Shown: in pieces, positions 17,660 to 26,667 of the stretch | Layout: every line of letters starts with the position of its first letter | Numbering within the stretch: position 1 is the first letter of the stretch | Source of the DNA: JAXLQL01 sp046331625 | Lineage (GTDB): Bacteria; Acidobacteriota; Terriglobia; Bryobacterales; Bryobacteraceae | NCBI GenBank assembly: GCA_046331625.1 | Contig: JAXLQL010000001.1 | Coordinates: 662,308 to 726,307 of the forward strand | Length of the DNA stretch: 64,000 nucleotides | Direction of reading: 5' to 3' | Program-made: the position numbers and the translations under genes | Notes under the pieces: generated by a model | Told to the model about the DNA's origin: nothing | The model's input: only the letters and a program-made list of their open reading frames with translations | Databases searched by the model: none

Positions 17660-19891
17660 TCATTCTTCCAAGCGCGCTTCGCCCAAGCCCTTCACTGGCA
17701 CGTTGTGCGCCTTGGCGTAGGTTTGGATGACGCCACTCAGCGAGTTCAACCACTGCTTCAACCCGATGCTCTCTTCGGGAACATACATGTAGCGTAGATC
17801 GGGAGTGCGGTCGGCGAAGTGGTCCTTTGTATCGTCGAGTACGTGAACGAAGGTCTTGCCATCGACCGAGCGACCCTTCGGAAATCGGCTCTTCTCGAAC
17901 GCTCCCGTCAGCCGGAGGTAAGTCTCCGCGCCTTCGGCATGGAGCCGTGCAACGCGGTTGTGAGCCTCCACGAGCCGGCCTACGGCCTCTGCTGCTTTGC
18001 CAGCACGCGCTGACTCCGCTGCCACGATGAACGACCGTTCCGCGCCGGCCAAGCCGGCAACCAAGCGGAAGTGATGTCCAGCGAAGCGTGAGAGCGCCAG
18101 AAACAATTCCAGGTTGTACCGGTTCCGTTCCACCGCTCCCATTTGCACTTGAAGCGACTGCATCAGGCGGTCACTCTCGGCGATGCGTTGGCGCGACTCG
18201 CCGATGAACTTCTGATAGCGCACTCCGAACGCGGGAGTCACCGCGAGGTCAGAGGCTCGAGGCAATGGCGGCGGCGTGAGCGTGAGGTCATGGCGCTCGG
18301 TTCCCCGCCCCTTTCCGTATGAGTTGCCGTAGCCCGGCTTGCGCACGCGAGAAGTCACGCGGTCCCAGAGGCGCTGCCAGGCTCGGGTCTGCGCCTGCAG
18401 CATCCGGTAGATCTCGACGAGCGCATCGCCGGATTCGACTCCATAATAGAGGCGCATGAACTCCGCCACGTGCTGCTCTACCGAAGGCGTTCCGGCTTTC
18501 CACGCATACTGCGCCACCGCCGACCAGCCGAGCCAGAACGTCTCCGCATGCAGCCCCGAGTCTCCCCACGCGGCGCCGAAGGCTCCGATGGGATTTGCGG
18601 CCCACACGCGACTCGAAGAAAATGTTTGAAACACACCGCGAAGCCGGCCCTGGGGTTGACCGCGCTCGAACTCGCCGGTGGGGGCGTCGCTCGTGTCGGG
18701 TAAATGGTCAGGAAACAGATATTCGGCGCCTTGCACGGATGTGTAGATCAACTGACGCATCCCCATCTGCTTCTCGTGCGGCGCGTATTCGTCCTCGCCC
18801 ATCACGCCATCGATGATTCCGGCGGGGAGCATCGGTATGTGCTTGGCGAGCACGGGGTATTCGACCCAAGCAAGCATGCGGCGGCCGCGCGAAGCCAAGT
18901 GATCGTGAGCGCGCTTGGCGAATTCGATCCAGCGCAGACTGCGATTCTCGTCGTTGTATGGCTCGGTACACTTGGCGCCCATCCCGGCGTAGTAGACTTC
19001 GTCGGTGGAGGCGAAGAAGTACTCGACACCCTTGGTGGCGGCGATGACGTCATCATACATGCGGAAGATCAGCCGGTAGGTTTCTTCATTGCACATGTCG
19101 GCCTGGTAGTTGTTGCCGTCGGCTTTGAGATGCGCGTACTGCGGATGCTTGAGCACGTAGGCTAGATGCGCCGGCGCTTGGATCACGGGGACTACCTGGA
19201 TGTAGCGCTCCCGCGCGTAGTCGACAATGTGCTGCAACTCGGCTGTGGTGAAAGCGCCCGGCGCGGCAATGCCCGGAACCGATGGATACTCGAACTTGTC
19301 TTCGAGTTCGAAGCCGATCATGTTGATCTTCATGCGGGCTGACCAGTCGAGGTACTGCTCGAGGGTGGCGATGCGGTCTTGGTGATGTTTGGTATCCCAG
19401 TGGAGGAAGCGGAGCGGGAGGCGCGGCCAGTCTTGGATGGTTCCCACGGGGAGGCGGTGGTCTTTGCGCACGAGTTGGAGTAGTGTCTGGACGCCGTAGT
19501 AGAGGCCGTGGTCGCCATTACCGGTGATTTCAATGAGGCGCGGCGCGATCGAGATGCGATAGGCCTGCGGCGCGACTTCGGCGTTCGCCTCAGGTACTGT
19601 GACGGTCAGCGCGCGCACCGAGAGCCGCACCACTTGCGATGCGCCAGTCTTCCACTCAACTCCGTGGAACTCCGCCATACCTCGGTTGAGATCACGGAGG
19701 GCCGGGTGGCTGACTGGCAAGTCAGTGGAATCAACTCGCCAGTCACCTTCGAGCCTGATGTCGGAGTCCGCCAGTGTCACGTGTTGGGGGGTGGGGATGA
19801 CAGAGTATCCGCGGAGCCAGAGAGGTGTCGCGAGGGGTTGTGCGAAGGCGAGGCTGTGGAAGAGGAGCGCGAGCGAGAGGCGGGATCTCAT
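17660..19891 (-). CDS. GH20-like beta-N-acetylhexosaminidase family glycosidase
   Basis: This 743-residue secreted protein has signal peptide MRSRLSLALLFHSLAFAQ, which fixes the start at 19891 although the frame is open further upstream. Residues about 25-150 form the GH20b-like beta domain, ending GDHGLYYGVQTLLQLV. The catalytic barrel starts DWPRLPLRFLHWDTKHHQD and contains FFASTDEVYYAG, with the Asp297-Glu298 pair typical of GH20 substrate-assisted catalysis. The C-terminal ~250 residues are mainly helical. It would release terminal N-acetylhexosamines from glycans or glycoconjugates. It is the last gene of a minus-strand operon with the lyase-like gene (35 bases upstream) and the peptidase-esterase fusion. 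Confidence 0.82.
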   Translation of the reverse strand: MRSRLSLALLFHSLAFAQPLATPLWLRGYSVIPTPQHVTLADSDIRLEGDWRVDSTDLPVSHPALRDLNRGMAEFHGVEWKTGASQVVRLSVRALTVTVPEANAEVAPQAYRISIAPRLIEITGNGDHGLYYGVQTLLQLVRKDHRLPVGTIQDWPRLPLRFLHWDTKHHQDRIATLEQYLDWSARMKINMIGFELEDKFEYPSVPGIAAPGAFTTAELQHIVDYARERYIQVVPVIQAPAHLAYVLKHPQYAHLKADGNNYQADMCNEETYRLIFRMYDDVIAATKGVEYFFASTDEVYYAGMGAKCTEPYNDENRSLRWIEFAKRAHDHLASRGRRMLAWVEYPVLAKHIPMLPAGIIDGVMGEDEYAPHEKQMGMRQLIYTSVQGAEYLFPDHLPDTSDAPTGEFERGQPQGRLRGVFQTFSSSRVWAANPIGAFGAAWGDSGLHAETFWLGWSAVAQYAWKAGTPSVEQHVAEFMRLYYGVESGDALVEIYRMLQAQTRAWQRLWDRVTSRVRKPGYGNSYGKGRGTERHDLTLTPPPLPRASDLAVTPAFGVRYQKFIGESRQRIAESDRLMQSLQVQMGAVERNRYNLELFLALSRFAGHHFRLVAGLAGAERSFIVAAESARAGKAAEAVGRLVEAHNRVARLHAEGAETYLRLTGAFEKSRFPKGRSVDGKTFVHVLDDTKDHFADRTPDLRYMYVPEESIGLKQWLNSLSGVIQTYAKAHNVPVKGLGEARLEE

Positions 19892-19925
19892 GTCGCACAT
19901 TAGAGCATAGGGGCGACCTGGCGCA

Positions 19926-21629
19926 TCACGGCACGGTGATGCGGAACGCCAACTCGCGTTCGTTCGCCCTGACGTACTTTCCCTTGCGAGCCTGCAGCGG
20001 GATGGGCACGGTGAGCCGACCCACTGCATACTCGATCGCCGTTTCGGGTGCATCCGCGTAGGGGTTGTGCGGGTGCACGGGCCAAGAGAGCGAGGCACCC
20101 TCGGGAAGCTCGAGCGTCCAGCCATGATGGCGGATGCGGCGGCCGAGTTGCGCAGGTCCGAGCTCCACGTGTTCTGCGCCGATCTTCACGCGCTCGCTCG
20201 AGGCCATCACCAAGTCCTCTCCGGCTCTGAGGCACAACTGCAGATTGAGCCGCGTATCCGGACCCGGAGTTCCGCGACCGCTGATGACGAATCGCACGGG
20301 TAGCGCGTCCCCTTGAACAGGACCCACGAAGAGGTCAGCGAAGAAGGTGTTGTAGGCGAGCGATAGGCGGTCCTGCTCAGGCGTCATCTGCAAGCGGCTG
20401 CTCAGCGGCATGTGCACCAGCGCGCCGTTCACGGTTTCGTTGAACGTGGCGAGTTCCGGTTGGCGTTTGGAATTCGCGCCCGTGACGATGAGCCCGGTAT
20501 CGCGATGAAAAATGCTCGCGTGCGATTGACGGTCGAGGTAGAAGCGGCTGTTGATGGCCTGTGTGTCGATGACTCCCGAGAGCGCCCACTGCCACGGACC
20601 GCTCTTGCGGATCCCCGCGGGCGCCTGCTTCATCCGGAGCGAATAGCTATCTCGCAGAGCCGGTGGAGGCTCGGCTGGGCCTTCGTGGAAGTAGAGCGCG
20701 TCTTGCGCGAGCCTTCCGAGCGCATCGATGGTCAGCGTCTCCGGCTTGAAGAAGCTGGCGAGCCAGGCGGCGTATCCGCGCCCGTCGGCGAAATGTGTGA
20801 AGGCGAACTGGCTCCACGCGCTCACGTTCCAGTGGCGATTGCGGTCATTCACCACATCGACGGGAGTTCCGTCGAGAAACGTGAAGTGCTCATGGAAGTC
20901 GAGCGCGCGGCGGAGTGCGGGCAGAATCACCGGATCTCCACTGTGCTCGTAGTAAACCGCCAACGCCGAGAGCGTCAAGTGGTTGTATCCGGCAGTGGGA
21001 CCGTTGCGGCTGTGCTCTCCCCAATAGCCATCCTCGGTCTGCTCCACGGTGGCGAAGCGTTTCAGGATCCTCGAGCCCAAGGCTTCCCACTCGGCGTTGC
21101 CGAACAGCTTGCCGCCGAGATAGAGATTCGCGGCCCACAGCGCGTAGTGATTCGGCGAGGTGCCCGTGTAGGGCGAGTTGTACCAGGGGAAGTCCACACG
21201 ATCTCGCGCATCTTGCTCGAGCAGCGCGATGTTCTTCTCGATCTCGCGACGCCAACGCGCGCGCCGTTCGTCGCCGAGCGCGGGTCCGAGGAGACGCCAT
21301 GCTTCGAGCCACATGTAGTCATCCCAATCGCTGTCGCCTCGCGGCTCGTAGGCGCCGCTCGCGCTTTCGCGCGCGAGCAGATCGCCGATGCGGAGGGCGA
21401 GGTCGCGCATCTTCGTGTTCGCTGGGTCTCGAGAGTACAGCACGGCAGGAGCGAGGATCGCGTAGGGAAAATGCCGCCACCCGGGCGTGGCTTCGATTGT
21501 TTTCAGGTCCGCGTTGGGTTCGGCGTCGAGGCGCGCTTGCACTTTGGCCGACCCGGCTTCGAGCAAGCGTTGATAGTGCAGCGGCAGTTCCGCGGCCGTA
21601 ACGAAGAGAGCGAAAAGCGGTGCGATCAT
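19926..21629 (-). CDS. Exported alpha/alpha-barrel protein, heparinase/alginate-lyase-like (function unproven)
   Basis: The mature protein looks like an (alpha/alpha)n toroid followed by a C-terminal beta-sandwich, the layout of polysaccharide lyase families such as heparinase II/III and chondroitin AC lyases. Relevant segments are DSDWDDYMWLEAWRLL, WYNSPYTGTSPNHYALWAANLYLGG and GPTAGYNHLTLSALAVYY, then a beta-rich region from about residue 330. The Asn-His and Tyr residues in SPNHY and AGYNH suit a lyase active site, but I cannot name the family with certainty. The start ATG at 21629 sits in an ATGA overlap with a copy of the preceding gene's stop codon and gives signal MIAPLFALFVTAAELP. Its first ~50 codons are tandemly duplicated just upstream. 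Confidence 0.6.
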   Translation of the reverse strand: MIAPLFALFVTAAELPLHYQRLLEAGSAKVQARLDAEPNADLKTIEATPGWRHFPYAILAPAVLYSRDPANTKMRDLALRIGDLLARESASGAYEPRGDSDWDDYMWLEAWRLLGPALGDERRARWRREIEKNIALLEQDARDRVDFPWYNSPYTGTSPNHYALWAANLYLGGKLFGNAEWEALGSRILKRFATVEQTEDGYWGEHSRNGPTAGYNHLTLSALAVYYEHSGDPVILPALRRALDFHEHFTFLDGTPVDVVNDRNRHWNVSAWSQFAFTHFADGRGYAAWLASFFKPETLTIDALGRLAQDALYFHEGPAEPPPALRDSYSLRMKQAPAGIRKSGPWQWALSGVIDTQAINSRFYLDRQSHASIFHRDTGLIVTGANSKRQPELATFNETVNGALVHMPLSSRLQMTPEQDRLSLAYNTFFADLFVGPVQGDALPVRFVISGRGTPGPDTRLNLQLCLRAGEDLVMASSERVKIGAEHVELGPAQLGRRIRHHGWTLELPEGASLSWPVHPHNPYADAPETAIEYAVGRLTVPIPLQARKGKYVRANERELAFRITVP

Positions 21630-21680
21630 GGCAGCGTCCATTCGTAGAGATGCAGGTGGCGGCGATGGCGTTGGAATGCC
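21491..21680. repeat. Tandem duplication, copy B (inside and just before the lyase-like gene)
   Basis: This 190-base block spans the first ~46 codons of the lyase-like gene and a copy of the last ~16 codons of the peptidase-esterase gene. It matches 21727-21916 with a constant offset of 236 bases and about a dozen mismatches, most in the first 30 bases. Confidence 0.88.
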
Positions 21681-21865
21681 CGATCTGCGCGAAATTCGCA
21701 GCGGATCTGCCGCCCGCCGGGCACAGCTTCGAGTGCTTCCAGGTCTGCGTTACGTTCGGCGTCGAGGCGCGCTTGCACTTTGGCCGACCCGGCTTCGAGC
21801 AAGCGTTCATAGTGCAGCGGCAGTTCCGCGGCTGTAACGAAGAGAGCGAAAAGCGGTGCGATCAT
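21626..21865 (-). pseudogene. Truncated duplicate of the lyase-like gene start fused to a duplicate gene tail
   Basis: Translation from the ATG at 21865, which overlaps the stop of the peptidase-esterase gene in ATGA, gives a 79-residue frame. It begins with the same signal peptide and mature start as the intact lyase-like protein (MIAPLFALFVTAAELPLHY), loses similarity after about residue 45, then ends in a second copy of the upstream gene's tail (RHRRHLHLYEWTLP). It is a by-product of the tandem duplication. It would be translationally coupled on both sides, so a short signal-peptide-bearing peptide may still be made, but no function is implied. Confidence 0.75.
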
Positions 21866-21916
21866 GGCAGCGTCCATTCGTAGCGATACAGGTGGCGGCG
21901 ATGGCGTTGAAACGCC
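21727..21916. repeat. Tandem duplication, copy A
   Basis: This is the partner of 21491-21680, separated from it by a 46-base unique spacer (21681-21726). It contains the authentic last codons and stop of the peptidase-esterase gene and the duplicated start of the lyase-like gene. Confidence 0.88.
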
Positions 21917-24900
21917 TGATAGAGCGGCTGCGCGCCGTAGCGGACATCTGGGGTGAAGTGGAAGGTCCAGCTTTCGTGGTCAAGCAAGAGGCTCGTGCTT
22001 GCGCCAGCGGGAGGCTTGGCGCGCATGCGGACAAGGCTGGTTCGTTCTTGCGCACCGGTCCACTCGAGTTGCTTCTGCTCTTGGATGTCGGCGGCTTCCT
22101 CGATCCACGGGTCCTGCGAATAGACCTTGGCGCGATACCAGTTATTCTTGTCGAAGGCGTCGATGCCTTGCGCGAGCTTGACCCAGAAGGTCGCCTCTTC
22201 GCCGGGCTCGAGGATTCCGTTGCCGTTGCCTTTTCCTTCGGTCACCGTTCTGCGCACGGAACCGCCTCCGCCCTGATTGCCCTTCTGGCGAAACACGTCG
22301 AGCGTGACGGTGCGGCCATCGAGGATTTCGAGAGCCGCGGGTCGCGGTACGTTCTCGGGGATCACGGAGATGTCCACGTCGTGATGCGATTGATGCCAGC
22401 CATCGAATGTCAACGAGATGCGGAGCCGCGCGTGCTCGAGATATCCAGCGCCTGCGGTGAGCCGCACGCGCAAGGAGTTCGTGAGGCCGGCGATGGCGCC
22501 TGACTCGAGCCGCTCGATACGCGCTTCGCCTTGTAGCACTCGCACAGTCGGATAGTCGCTCGCGACCTTCACCGTCACATCTGTCATCGCCTCCGCACGT
22601 GGGTTGTACACGCGCACGGGAAACGCCATATCGGCGCCGGCAGGCAATCGCAGCCGATCGCTCGTAGTGACGGGCAGCAGCACCGGCGGCTGTGCGCCCG
22701 CTCCTGGACCCGAGATGCTCCACTGGTGGCCCGCGCCGTTGGTCGCGATCGTGAGCCGGCCGTGCGAGTCCGCCGTCACGGACTTGCGCGCGGTTTCGCC
22801 GGTGAGCAGGTTCAGATCGAGAAGGCGATATTCGGCGCCGGGCGAGTACAGCGGCGGAGTGCGCAGCGTGATCGCTGTCTCCGCATCCGGCGGACCATCC
22901 GGAGCCCAGCGGCGCGTGCGAATTCGAAGACCCGTCTGCGACACATCTTCGAGGTACTTCAGCCCGCGACCTTCGATACGCCAGCCATGCACGTCCGCGT
23001 TGTCATAGGCTTCGGTGTGGCTCCAGGTCTCGTGCGTGTTGTCGAGATTCGGAGCCGCGAAGGCTCGGGCGTGGAAGTCAAATGTCTCGGCGATCGAAGT
23101 AGCCCAGTGGCGATGGTACTCGTCTTGGCGAAACTCGAAATCCACAGCCGCATCACGCGCGAAGGCGTCGCGAGTCTCTTCGTGATATTGGCTGATGTAG
23201 TCGCCGCTGGCGCGAATCAACCGAACCATCGTGCCGCGCAAGTTCGGCACTTGATCTTTCGGACGCCAGAGAAATCGCCGGCCTTTCGGACCCACGTAGA
23301 ATTCCGGACCGGGATTGAACGATGACGCGCTGCCGATCAGATCCGGATAGCGCGCGCTCAGCCAAAGGCTCATGAAGCCGCCCATGCTCAGTCCCGACGT
23401 GGCTCGGTAACGGCGGCTGGTCAGCGTTCGGTACGAGGAATCGACGTGCGCCGCCAGTTCGTGGAAGTATGCGCCGAAATCGAAGTCGCCGCCGTCAATG
23501 CGAACGTCCCACGGCGAGCCGCCGTAGAAACCCGTGTAGTCGCGAGCCACGTAGCCATCGACTGCAACCACGATGGCAGGATGCGATGCCACCCAGGCGG
23601 CGATCTTCGGGACGGTATCGGTTCCGTTGTCGTAGCGTTCGAGCGTGTAGCGATCGCTGTGGCCATGAAAGTAGTAGATCACGGGGTAGCGATCGGAATT
23701 CGCGTCATAACCGGGCGGCAAGAAGATGCGGTAGTTGCGTTCGGCGCCGAAGACTTTCGAGTGGTGCGTACGATCGAGGAACGGTCGAGCCGCGGCCGCT
23801 GGGCCGCTGACGAGATCGACGTAACCGCGGCGGGCGAGGAAGCGGAAGTAGCCTTTGTAGTCGAACTTCGCGGCTCCGATTTCGCCTTCGGTCAATCGCA
23901 CCACTTCACTCAGCGGGCGGCGACCATCACACCAGTAGAGTGCGATGGAAGGCGGCAGAGTCCATGCGCCGGAGGGAAAACCTTCGCGTTGATCCGGCGC
24001 GAGGTCATCGAGCGGGATGGTGCCGAATCGCTTGCGCCGCACCACGATGCCGGAGCCGGCCGGGGGTGCCTGCGTGGACTGGAGCAAAGGCCGCAATGAT
24101 TCTCGCACGGCATCCCGTCGCGCTTCCGGAACGAGCCGGAGCACGGAGAGCACCGCTTGATTCGAGCGCTCGCGGCGATAGTCGCTGGCAGCGCCTTCGG
24201 CCCAGTGCTTCGCCATCAGGTCCGCGAGCCACGCTGCCTCCGCCTCGCCGGCGCTGGCCATGGTGTAGAGGAAGGCGGCGTTAACGATGATGAGGTCGCG
24301 CAGGGAGCGTGTGTCCACGCGGTCCGGCGTGTCTTCACTATTGTGGTGCGTCTCGACGCCGGTGCCGCTGTAGGCCCATGTGGTGGGGATGCCGACGCTG
24401 GGTTCGCCGAGGTAGCTGTCGGTGCCCGGCATGAACGGCTTCCAATACCAGGGCCGCTTCACACGAGGAAAATAGACGCGCGCGATTTCCTTGATGAGGC
24501 CGTCTGTGTACGCGGTGCCTGAGTGCGGGTTCATGTAGAAGCTGTACTCGGTGCCTTTCAACTCGTAGGGAGAAGCCGGAGTGTCGACGCACATGGCGGC
24601 TATCGTGCGTTTCACGCGGTCCGGGTTGGTGGCGATGTAGTGGAGCGCGGCGTACATCTCGCCCATGAGCAGGACTCGGATACTGCGCTGGGGTCTCGCA
24701 AGCTTTCCAGTCTTGATCAACCGATTGAGCGTGGCGAGAGATTCGAGCATGGTCGAAACACCCGTCGCGTTGTCTTGCGCGCCCTGTTCGGACGTGTGGC
24801 CGAGCGTGAGCACTTCTTCGGCGCCGCTCGCGCCCGGGATGACTCCGGTGACGTAAGGATACGAGCCTTCGTAGTGGCGCGCGTCGACCTTCGCGCGCAC

Positions 24901-25620
24901 TTGAACGCGGCCTTGCTTCAGGCGCGCGCGCACAATCGCGGCCTGGCGGGGCGAGATGGAGAAGCACAGCAGCGGCGTGTCGCCCTTGTTGAACGCCCAC
25001 CCGCGGTCGCCCCAGGCGTTGATCCACTGGCGGCCATCGAGGAGTTCCGGATTTTCTGTGAAGGCGTTGATGGCTCCGAGCGCGCCCGCTTTCACGAGGT
25101 CAAACTTCCACTCGGCAGGATTGCGTGCCGTCAGCACAAGCTTGCCTTTCACGTCAGCCCGTGCGAGATCCTGCAGGGACTGGATTTCGACGACGTCCGC
25201 CACGACTCCTTCGGGCTTGGTCGAGCCGCTCCACATTCCGAGCGATGTCGGGATTTTGCGATAGTCTGCGAGCAGCACGGGCGGAGCGTTGCCGTTCAGC
25301 AGTTCGAGTGTGGCAGAGCGCGCGTCCCATGCCATGGGCATGGTCCAGAAGCCGAATTGGGTTTTGCCGTCGGCGGGCGGCCTCACGATCTCCACGCGTT
25401 CGAGCCCGATCGACTCGAGCGTTCGGCGCAGGAATTCGGCGGTCTCGTCGAACTTGGGGAAAGTGAACCAGCGGTCAGTCGCGTAGACTTGGCGGACCCA
25501 TGCCATGGCTTCCTGTGGGCGTACTTCGCGTTCGAGAGTATCGAGGCGTTTGGAGAGGTCGTCCGCGGGAGCGGCATGGAGGGCGGCGAGGAAGAGGAGA
25601 AGTCCGATCGGGAGACGCAT
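21862..25620 (-). CDS. Exported fusion of an M28-type zinc peptidase and an esterase D-like alpha/beta hydrolase
   Basis: This 1252-residue protein starts with signal MRLPIGLLLFLAALHAAPA. Residues ~30-470 are an M28-like aminopeptidase: a PA-like insert (about 140-230), then GHTSEQGAQDNATG with His275 and Asp283, GEMYAA with Glu321, VDTPAS with Asp346, and a His in ETHHNSEDTPDRVDT. A helical and winged segment follows (to ~600). Residues ~605-840 form an esterase D/feruloyl-esterase-like hydrolase, with YYFHGHSDR and nucleophile elbow GLSMGG (Ser about 745). Beta-sandwich domains occupy the C-terminus. One chain could thus cut peptide and ester bonds. It heads the operon with the lyase-like and GH20 genes, which suggests breakdown of a complex glycoconjugate. 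Confidence 0.8.
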   Translation of the reverse strand: MRLPIGLLLFLAALHAAPADDLSKRLDTLEREVRPQEAMAWVRQVYATDRWFTFPKFDETAEFLRRTLESIGLERVEIVRPPADGKTQFGFWTMPMAWDARSATLELLNGNAPPVLLADYRKIPTSLGMWSGSTKPEGVVADVVEIQSLQDLARADVKGKLVLTARNPAEWKFDLVKAGALGAINAFTENPELLDGRQWINAWGDRGWAFNKGDTPLLCFSISPRQAAIVRARLKQGRVQVRAKVDARHYEGSYPYVTGVIPGASGAEEVLTLGHTSEQGAQDNATGVSTMLESLATLNRLIKTGKLARPQRSIRVLLMGEMYAALHYIATNPDRVKRTIAAMCVDTPASPYELKGTEYSFYMNPHSGTAYTDGLIKEIARVYFPRVKRPWYWKPFMPGTDSYLGEPSVGIPTTWAYSGTGVETHHNSEDTPDRVDTRSLRDLIIVNAAFLYTMASAGEAEAAWLADLMAKHWAEGAASDYRRERSNQAVLSVLRLVPEARRDAVRESLRPLLQSTQAPPAGSGIVVRRKRFGTIPLDDLAPDQREGFPSGAWTLPPSIALYWCDGRRPLSEVVRLTEGEIGAAKFDYKGYFRFLARRGYVDLVSGPAAAARPFLDRTHHSKVFGAERNYRIFLPPGYDANSDRYPVIYYFHGHSDRYTLERYDNGTDTVPKIAAWVASHPAIVVAVDGYVARDYTGFYGGSPWDVRIDGGDFDFGAYFHELAAHVDSSYRTLTSRRYRATSGLSMGGFMSLWLSARYPDLIGSASSFNPGPEFYVGPKGRRFLWRPKDQVPNLRGTMVRLIRASGDYISQYHEETRDAFARDAAVDFEFRQDEYHRHWATSIAETFDFHARAFAAPNLDNTHETWSHTEAYDNADVHGWRIEGRGLKYLEDVSQTGLRIRTRRWAPDGPPDAETAITLRTPPLYSPGAEYRLLDLNLLTGETARKSVTADSHGRLTIATNGAGHQWSISGPGAGAQPPVLLPVTTSDRLRLPAGADMAFPVRVYNPRAEAMTDVTVKVASDYPTVRVLQGEARIERLESGAIAGLTNSLRVRLTAGAGYLEHARLRISLTFDGWHQSHHDVDISVIPENVPRPAALEILDGRTVTLDVFRQKGNQGGGGSVRRTVTEGKGNGNGILEPGEEATFWVKLAQGIDAFDKNNWYRAKVYSQDPWIEEAADIQEQKQLEWTGAQERTSLVRMRAKPPAGASTSLLLDHESWTFHFTPDVRYGAQPLYQAFQRHRRHLYRYEWTLP

Positions 25621-25694
25621 GGCGAACTTCTACAGCGTACCTCCGGCGCCGACTGACTCCAACACTCTTCACTTTGTCGTTCAGATTCGGTGGG

Positions 25695-25762
25695 AGCGGG
25701 CATTGAAGTGCCCGCTCGGGCAGCGGGACTGAAGTCCCGCGCAGGCTAAAGCCTGCCCCACA
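25695..25762. repeat. Paired-hairpin interspersed repeat, copy 2 (three hairpins)
   Basis: The divergent gap holds agcgggcattgaagtgcccgct (25695-25716 in full), then gcgggactgaagtcccgc and gcaggctaaagcctgc followed by cccaca. The last two units are identical over about 43 bases to copy 3 at 29566. The element lies between the divergent peptidase-esterase and sulfatase-like genes and ends immediately before an ATG at 25762. Confidence 0.9.
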
Positions 25763-25803
25763 TGGGAACGCATATGCCAGATCGGGTGCGTTCAAGCGGC
25801 ATA

Positions 25804-26667
25804 ATGAGACAAATGCGCGGCGAGCCGTTCCACAACTACGTCCTGGTGGTGCTCGACAGTTGCCGCTATGATTCGTTCCTGGCCGCGCGGCCGAAGACGA
25901 TGCGAAAGCTCGGCAAGGTGGAGAAGCGCTGGTCATACGCATCGTGGACCGCGCCTTCGCACTACAACCTGCTGATGGGTTTGATGCCGCATTCGAGTCC
26001 GCGACACGTGTTCGCGTCGGACTACTACAAGAAGGACTTCCTCAAGTTCAACGAGCGGCTCGGCGGCAAGCCGGGGCAGATCGAGTTCCGCTCATTCGTG
26101 CCGAGGCTCTCATTGCCGGTGTTGTTGCAGAAGCTCGGTTATCGCACACACGCGATGGTGTCACTGCCGGTGTTGAATCCGGCGACGATCCTCAATTCGG
26201 GGTTCGATGAGTACCGGCTGATGGAGCAGCACAACGACATGCGTGCGATGGTGAGCCGCATGCGATTTTCGCCTTCGCATCCATCTTTCTATCTGCTCAA
26301 CGTAGGCGAGACGCATTATCCGTACGCGCTGCCCGGCGAGCCGGAGGACGAATGGCCGCGGATCAGCGGCGTCCATGGCGTGTTCAAGCACCTGGATGAT
26401 CACGTGGTGGGCGGGAAGCTTTCGCGCACACGCGTGAAGCCGTTCGCTCAGCGCCAACTCGATGAGTTGCGGGCGCGGCAAGTGGCTGCGGTGAAGTATC
26501 TTGACACGGTGATCGAGGAGATGTTCGATCTTCTGCCGGCGAACACCTACGTGACGATCACATCGGACCACGGAGAGTTGTTCGGCGAGGATGGCTACTT
26601 CGGGCACGGTCCGATTGTTCACGACAAAGTGCTCGAGGTCTTCTTCGTGGAAGGGAAGTTGCGGTGA
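25804..26667 (+). CDS. Sulfatase-like/phosphotransferase-like alkaline-phosphatase-superfamily protein (no Cys nucleophile)
   Basis: About 287 residues. NYVLVVLDSCRYDSF gives the first metal Asp, SYASWTAPSHYNLLMGL the nucleophile region with Thr in place of Cys, and ITSDHGELFGEDGYFGHG the later metal ligands. No C-x-P-S-R exists, so classical sulfatase activity is unlikely; Thr-type members include phospho- and phosphonoesterases and phosphotransferases. No signal peptide is seen, so it is probably cytoplasmic. I chose the ATG at 25804, but 25813 and the upstream 25762 and 25774 are possible; 25762 abuts the hairpin repeat. The stop overlaps the GTG start of the next gene, making this the first gene of a four-gene coupled operon. 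Confidence 0.78.
   Translation: MRQMRGEPFHNYVLVVLDSCRYDSFLAARPKTMRKLGKVEKRWSYASWTAPSHYNLLMGLMPHSSPRHVFASDYYKKDFLKFNERLGGKPGQIEFRSFVPRLSLPVLLQKLGYRTHAMVSLPVLNPATILNSGFDEYRLMEQHNDMRAMVSRMRFSPSHPSFYLLNVGETHYPYALPGEPEDEWPRISGVHGVFKHLDDHVVGGKLSRTRVKPFAQRQLDELRARQVAAVKYLDTVIEEMFDLLPANTYVTITSDHGELFGEDGYFGHGPIVHDKVLEVFFVEGKLR

Noticed and set aside
20412..21647. 411-codon plus-strand open frame antisense to the lyase-like gene
   Set aside because: It has no motif and mirrors the codon bias of the true gene. Its end repeats only because of the tandem duplication.
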